DNA of 64,000 nucleotides, from NCBI RefSeq assembly GCF_003416895.1, contig NZ_QVIO01000005.1, positions 372,001 through 436,000 of the forward strand. The letters are read 5' to 3'. Below the pieces are notes generated by a model, which made no database searches, had not been told where the DNA came from, and saw only the letters and a program-made list of their open reading frames with translations. Of this stretch, positions 60,610-64,000 are shown one piece after another. The stretch is from Duganella sp. BJB476 (lineage in GTDB: Bacteria; Pseudomonadota; Gammaproteobacteria; Burkholderiales; Burkholderiaceae_D). A program made the translations under genes and the position numbers. Within the stretch, counting starts at the first letter, position 1, and the number at the start of each line of letters is the position of its first letter.

Positions 60610-61743
60610 GTGGCGACCGTCGCCGAACTGCAAGCGGCATTGCGCCAGTCGCAGGCGGAGGCCGAGCGCTATCGCCTGCTGCTCCAGCACAGCGGCGAGG
60701 TCAGCTGGATGGCCGACTGCGCCAGCCTGCAATTGTCCTGGCTCAGTCCGGCGGCCGAGCGCCAGTTCGGCTATACGCTGGACTCGGCGCAGGCGCTGGC
60801 GGCCAGCCTGTTGCAGCAGCTGCCCGCCAGGCTGGAACGCCACGCCGGCGGCGACCTGAGCCGCCTGCGCCTGGTGCGCGAAACCGAACTGCCCCATGCG
60901 GACGGCCGCCTGCTGCCGGTGGAAATCGAATCGACCCTCATCGTTGACGAGCACGGCGTCGCCATCTCCGTGGTCGGTGTGGTGCGCGACCTGAGCGCGC
61001 GCCGCGAGCTGGCCGCGCAGCAGAAGAAGTTCGCTTCCATGCTGTCGCACGAATTCCGTACGCCGCTGTCGACCATCGACGGCGCCGTGCAGCGCCTGGA
61101 AATGACCGGCGCCCACCACGATGAAGCCACCCGCAAGCGTTACCGCAAGATCCAGACCGCGGTCGACCGCATGCTGGCGATGCTGGACGAGTACCTGTCG
61201 CCCGAGCGCATGGCCAGCATCGGCCGCGAGCGCCAGCCGAATGAAATCTCCCCCGCCGCGCTGCTGGAGGCTGTGGTCGAGCAGGCGCGTAGCCGCCGCA
61301 GTGGCATCACGCTGCGGCTGGAAACGCTGCCGCAATGGATGCGCTGCGACCCCGCCGGTGTGCGCTTATGCCTGGAAATTTTGCTCGACAATGCAATTAA
61401 GTACACGACTGCCAATACTCCGATAGAATTGATAGGCAAAATAGCAAGCGAGGGCGGCGTCGAGTTCCTGGTGCGCGATCACGGGGCCGGTCTGCCGGCG
61501 ACGGAATTGGCGCATGTATTCGACAAATCCTTCCGCGGCAGCAACGCCGCCGGCATCGCCGGATCGGGGCTGGGCCTGTATATGGCGCGCGCGGTGGTGG
61601 ATGTACACGGGGGAACGCTGACGGCAACAAATGTTTCTGAAAGCGGCACGGAATTTCGGATTTGGCTGCCCATAGCGGCCAGCGCCGGGAAAAGCCTTGC
61701 GCGGGCGGGTGGCAGCAGTGATAATTCCTTGAGCGCAAGCTGA
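60610..61743 (+). CDS. PAS-domain sensor histidine kinase (GTG start)
   Basis: The 377-residue cytoplasmic kinase has an N-terminal coiled stretch, a PAS domain (about residues 22-140: 'LLLQHSGEVSWMADCASLQLSWLSPAAERQFGYTLD'), the HisKA motif 'FASMLSHEFRTPLSTIDG' and an ATPase domain ('EILLDNAIKYTT', 'VRDHGAGLP', 'GSGLGLYMARAVVDVHGG'). No membrane segment is seen, so it senses a cytoplasmic cue. The GTG abuts the helicase stop, so translation is coupled. Confidence 0.9.
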   Translation: MATVAELQAALRQSQAEAERYRLLLQHSGEVSWMADCASLQLSWLSPAAERQFGYTLDSAQALAASLLQQLPARLERHAGGDLSRLRLVRETELPHADGRLLPVEIESTLIVDEHGVAISVVGVVRDLSARRELAAQQKKFASMLSHEFRTPLSTIDGAVQRLEMTGAHHDEATRKRYRKIQTAVDRMLAMLDEYLSPERMASIGRERQPNEISPAALLEAVVEQARSRRSGITLRLETLPQWMRCDPAGVRLCLEILLDNAIKYTTANTPIELIGKIASEGGVEFLVRDHGAGLPATELAHVFDKSFRGSNAAGIAGSGLGLYMARAVVDVHGGTLTATNVSESGTEFRIWLPIAASAGKSLARAGGSSDNSLSAS

Positions 61744-61798
61744 AATAGCAAGGCAGGACTGAGCACTGTTGCTCAATAATCGATCGAATGGCGCATCA

Positions 61799-62479
61799 AT
61801 GACGCAAATACTCATCGTGGAAGACAATCTGGACTATGCCGAAGAAATGGCAGAGTTTTTGACTGAGCTTGAACACGAAGTGCACATCACTAACAACGCC
61901 AGCGAAATGTGGTCGGCCCTAAGCCAGGGCAATGTCGGCGTGGTGGTGCTCGATCTGGGCCTGCCGGACGAAGACGGTTTCAATGTGATCCCCCGGATGC
62001 GACAGTTGTACCCGCAAATCGGTCTGCTGGTGCTGACCGGCCGGGTCGCCTTCGACAACCGCATCCTCGGTCTGCGCCTGGGCGCCGACCACTACCTGAC
62101 CAAGCCGATCAAATTCCCGGAACTGGCCGCCCACATCGAGGCGCTGGACCGTCGCGTCGGTCCGCAGGAAACCATCCCGGCGCCGAGCAAGTGGACGCTC
62201 AAAGTCAGCGCCCGCCAGCTGGAACTGCAGGGCATGGCGATCACCTTGACCGAAAAAGAATGCAATTTCCTGCATCTGCTGACGATTAACACCCGTCCCG
62301 TGCCGCGCCAGGTCATCGTGGCCGGCATCGGCGGCGACGATCCGGACGCTGGCCGCCGCGTCGACATGCTGGTGTATCGCCTGCGCAAGAAGGCCCGCAC
62401 CGGCCTGGGCCAGGACCTGCCGCTGCGCAGCGCCTACGGCGAAGGCTACAGCCTGTCCGCCAGCTTCAACCTCTCCTGA
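61799..62479 (+). CDS. OmpR-like response regulator
   Basis: The 226-residue regulator has a receiver domain (Asp in 'VVVLDLGLPDEDGFNV', Thr/Lys in 'VLTGRV' and 'YLTKPIKFPEL') and a winged-helix C-domain ('ALTEKECNFLHLL'-type stretch and 'RVDMLVYRLRKKARTGLGQDLPLRSAYGEGYSL'). ATG 61799 begins the receiver; a TTG at 61769 would add 10 residues. It is the partner of the PAS kinase 55 bp upstream. Its targets are not visible here. Confidence 0.9.
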   Translation: MTQILIVEDNLDYAEEMAEFLTELEHEVHITNNASEMWSALSQGNVGVVVLDLGLPDEDGFNVIPRMRQLYPQIGLLVLTGRVAFDNRILGLRLGADHYLTKPIKFPELAAHIEALDRRVGPQETIPAPSKWTLKVSARQLELQGMAITLTEKECNFLHLLTINTRPVPRQVIVAGIGGDDPDAGRRVDMLVYRLRKKARTGLGQDLPLRSAYGEGYSLSASFNLS

Positions 62480-62486
62480 TAAAACA

Positions 62487-62538
62487 GGGACAGAGTCGCG
62501 TCGGTATTTTGACGCGCCTGAATAATCGGGGACAGAGT
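62487..62538 (+). repeat. REP-like repeats upstream of RAYT
   Basis: GGGACAGAGT occurs at 62487 and again (GGGGACAGAGT) at 62528. Between them is the hairpin CGCGTC-N8-GACGCG (62497-62516). The same word occurs inverted after the transposase (63340-63348), which is the arrangement expected for REP sequences of a RAYT. Confidence 0.65.
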
Positions 62539-62578
62539 GGTGTAAAATCAGAGCATCCGATTCATTTTGCTCAAATTT

Positions 62579-63280
62579 ATGGCACGTCTCCCCCGCTTGA
62601 TCGTCCCCGGCCAGCCTCATCACGTCATCCAGACCGGCAATAACAACCAAACTATCTTCCAGGACACGGAAGATTATCAAACCTTCCTGGGCTGGCTGCG
62701 CACCGCCGCCAAGAACTACAAAGTGGCGGTGCATGCTTATGTTTTGATGCCGAATCACCTGCATTTGCTGGTCACGCCGGCCGATGCGGACGGCCTGGGC
62801 CAGATGATGCAATGGATAGGCCGCTATTACGTGCCCTATTTCAACCAAAAATATGGCCGCAGCGGCACTTTGTGGAACGGACGCTACAAAACCTCGCTTA
62901 TCGACGCAGAGCAATACTTCATGTCGTGCAGCCGATATATCGAGTTCAATCCGGTGCGCAACGGCATGGTCGGGCGGGCCGAGGATTATCCGTGGTCCAG
63001 CTATGCGCACCACGCCGGGCTGCGCTCGGACGGCCTGATCGTCGATCACCCGAAGTTCTGGGAGCTGGGCAACACGCCGTTCCAGCGCGAGGCGGCCTAC
63101 ATCGCGCTGGCAGAGCCGGAGCTGAGCGAGGACGAGGTGGCCAGCATCAGCAAGGCGCTGCTCAAGGGCTGGCCGTTGGGCACCGAGCAATTCAAGACGG
63201 CGCTGCAGCACAAGGTCAAGCGCCAGGTATTGCCGGCCAAGCGCGGCAGACCGTTCAAAATCAAGCCAGAAGCGGCCTGA
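62579..63280 (+). mobile_element. REP-associated tyrosine transposase (RAYT, TnpA_REP)
   Basis: The 233-residue Y1-transposase-like protein has 'MARLPRLIVPGQPHHVIQTGNNNQTIF', the metal-binding HUH-type motif His60-Leu-His62 in 'VLMPNHLHLLVTPAD', 'RYKTSLIDAEQYFMSCSRYIEFNPVRNGMV' and a basic tail 'KRQVLPAKRGRPFKIK'. RAYTs are usually single-copy, domesticated relatives of IS200/IS605 transposases that spread REP/REPIN sequences. The frame is intact, with a strong terminator just after it. Confidence 0.9.
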
Positions 63281-63291
63281 ACCGCTAGTTG

Positions 63292-63326
63292 AAACCGCAG
63301 GAATCGCCAGTTCCTGCGGTTTTTTT
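63292..63326 (+). terminator. Rho-independent terminator of RAYT
   Basis: A 12-bp stem (AAACCGCAGGAA / TTCCTGCGGTTT) with loop TCGCCAG runs straight into a T run. Confidence 0.9.
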
Positions 63327-63339
63327 AGAACTGCTTTCG

Positions 63340-63400
63340 CTCTGTCCCTAATTAAAATTTTCGGAAACTTTGAAAAAATTAATCTGACTCCGACCCTAAT
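63340..63400. repeat. REP-like remnants between RAYT and gltB
   Basis: CTCTGTCCC (63340-63348) is the inverse of the upstream GGGACAGAG words. AATCTGACTCCGACCC (63381-63396) is the inverse of a GGGTCGGAGTCAGATT word related to the tips of the 45-kb palindrome. Confidence 0.5.
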
Positions 63401-63408
63401 TGTTATTG

Positions 63409-63437
63409 TTGAAGTTTACGCTGCATTGCACTACTCT
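63409..63437 (+). promoter_or_regulatory. Probable gltB promoter
   Basis: TTGAAG (63409-63414) and TACTCT (63432-63437) are separated by 17 bp, giving a leader of about 30 nt before the gltB start. Confidence 0.55.
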
Positions 63438-63473
63438 AGCTTTTCGTTAGTCAAAATTGCAGTGGAGAGCCCC

Positions 63474-64000
63474 ATGAAAGCCCAAGGTCTGTACGATCCG
63501 TCCAATGAACACGATGCCTGCGGCGTCGGTTTCGTCGCCCACATCAAGGGCAACAAGAGCCACTCCATCGTGGAACAGGGTCTGTTGATCCTGAAAAACC
63601 TCGATCACCGGGGCGCCGTCGGCGCCGATGCGCTGATGGGCGATGGCGCCGGTATCCTGATCCAGATCCCGGACCAGTACTACCGCGACGAGATGGCCAA
63701 GCAAGGCGTGGAACTGCCGCCGCCAGGCGAGTACGGCGTCGGCATGGTGTTCCTGCCGAAGGAAAACGCCTCCCGCATCGCCTGCGAACAGGAAATCGAG
63801 CGCGCCGTGCGCGCCGAAGGCCAGGTCGTCTTGGGCTGGCGCAACGTGCCGGTCGATTGCGACATGCCGATGTCCCCTACCGTGCGCGCCAAAGAGCCGG
63901 TGATACGCCAGATCTTCATCGGCCGCGGCGCTGACATCATGGTCACCGACGCGCTGGAACGCAAGCTGTACGTGATCCGCAAATCGTCGGGCCACGCTAT
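63474..64000 (+). CDS. gltB: Glutamate synthase large subunit (5' part only)
   Basis: The frame starts at ATG 63474 with GGAGAG upstream and is open to the window end. 'MKAQGLYDPSNEHDACGVGFVAHIKG' is the short propeptide followed by Cys16, which becomes the N-terminal nucleophile of the glutaminase domain after cleavage. 'LLILKNLDHRGAVGADALMGDGAGILIQIPDQYYRDEM' follows. The enzyme forms glutamate from glutamine and 2-oxoglutarate with NADPH. Confidence 0.96.
   Translation, partial: MKAQGLYDPSNEHDACGVGFVAHIKGNKSHSIVEQGLLILKNLDHRGAVGADALMGDGAGILIQIPDQYYRDEMAKQGVELPPPGEYGVGMVFLPKENASRIACEQEIERAVRAEGQVVLGWRNVPVDCDMPMSPTVRAKEPVIRQIFIGRGADIMVTDALERKLYVIRKSSGHA

Overview
The window looks like chromosomal DNA of a GC-rich betaproteobacterium of the Oxalobacteraceae (Duganella/Massilia/Janthinobacterium type). 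The evidence is codon use, the lpoA/rsmI divergent pair, the liu leucine-catabolism genes with a MerR-type regulator, aceK, a Xanthomonas/Caulobacter-type TonB receptor, and a RAYT transposase with its REP-like flanks. Genus is an inference; no rRNA is present.

Layout. 0-6 kb: 3' part of lpoA and divergent rsmI, a TonB-like protein, tRNA-Pro(TGG) with its own promoter and terminator, a LytS/LytTR two-component pair and a secreted protein of unknown function. 6-11.5 kb: a TonB-dependent receptor directly followed by a Tat-exported GH35 beta-galactosidase, preceded by a possible leader ORF and hairpin. 11.5-23.2 kb (minus strand): one run of ten closely spaced genes, mccB - alpha/beta hydrolase - liuC - bioA - bioF - bioD - bioB - mccA - ghrA - mvaB. 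A complete biotin ring-assembly operon lies inside the leucine/isovalerate catabolic operon, whose key enzyme (methylcrotonyl-CoA carboxylase) needs biotin. 23.8-32 kb (plus): a peptidoglycan-recycling cluster with GntR regulator, MurQ, GNAT, AmpG-like permease, DigH-like glycan hydrolase, BadF-type amino-sugar kinase, AmiD-like amidase and VanX/DdpX-type dipeptidase. It is interrupted by a decayed TacAT-type toxin-antitoxin pair. 32-35.6 kb: aldo/keto reductase with divergent LysR, then a two-gene HipA-like kinase/DUF3037 module. 35.6-41.2 kb: dacB (PBP4), a fused SpmA-SpmB membrane protein, a peptide-type ABC binding protein and a YihY membrane protein. 41.2-45 kb: a gene-free stretch that probably encodes a small transcript, then an arsRCBH operon with a flavin reductase. 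45-52.8 kb: a second acyl-CoA catabolic cluster (liuR, ivd, aceK, thiolase, SDR, acyl-CoA dehydrogenase) and a divergent MBL-fold hydrolase. 52.8-54.8 kb: an HTH regulator with palindromes, a small protein, ubiX and grxD. 54.9-62.5 kb: tex and, divergently, a SNF2 helicase - histidine kinase - response regulator operon. 62.5-64 kb: a RAYT transposase with REP-like repeats and the start of gltB.

Regulatory logic visible in the DNA. Three sites built from ACGT boxes spaced 6 bp apart lie upstream of ivd, upstream of liuR, and inside the YchJ-like ORF about 200 bp upstream of mccB. They tie the two catabolic loci to the same MerR-type LiuR. The ars operon has a clear palindromic operator. Several other palindromes (5.3, 41.24, 52.85, 53.53 kb) have no assigned regulator.

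Best candidates for something undescribed: the HipA-like/DUF3037 module, the putative regulated small transcript at 41.24-41.55 kb, and the nesting of bio genes in the liu operon with an operator placed inside a coding sequence.
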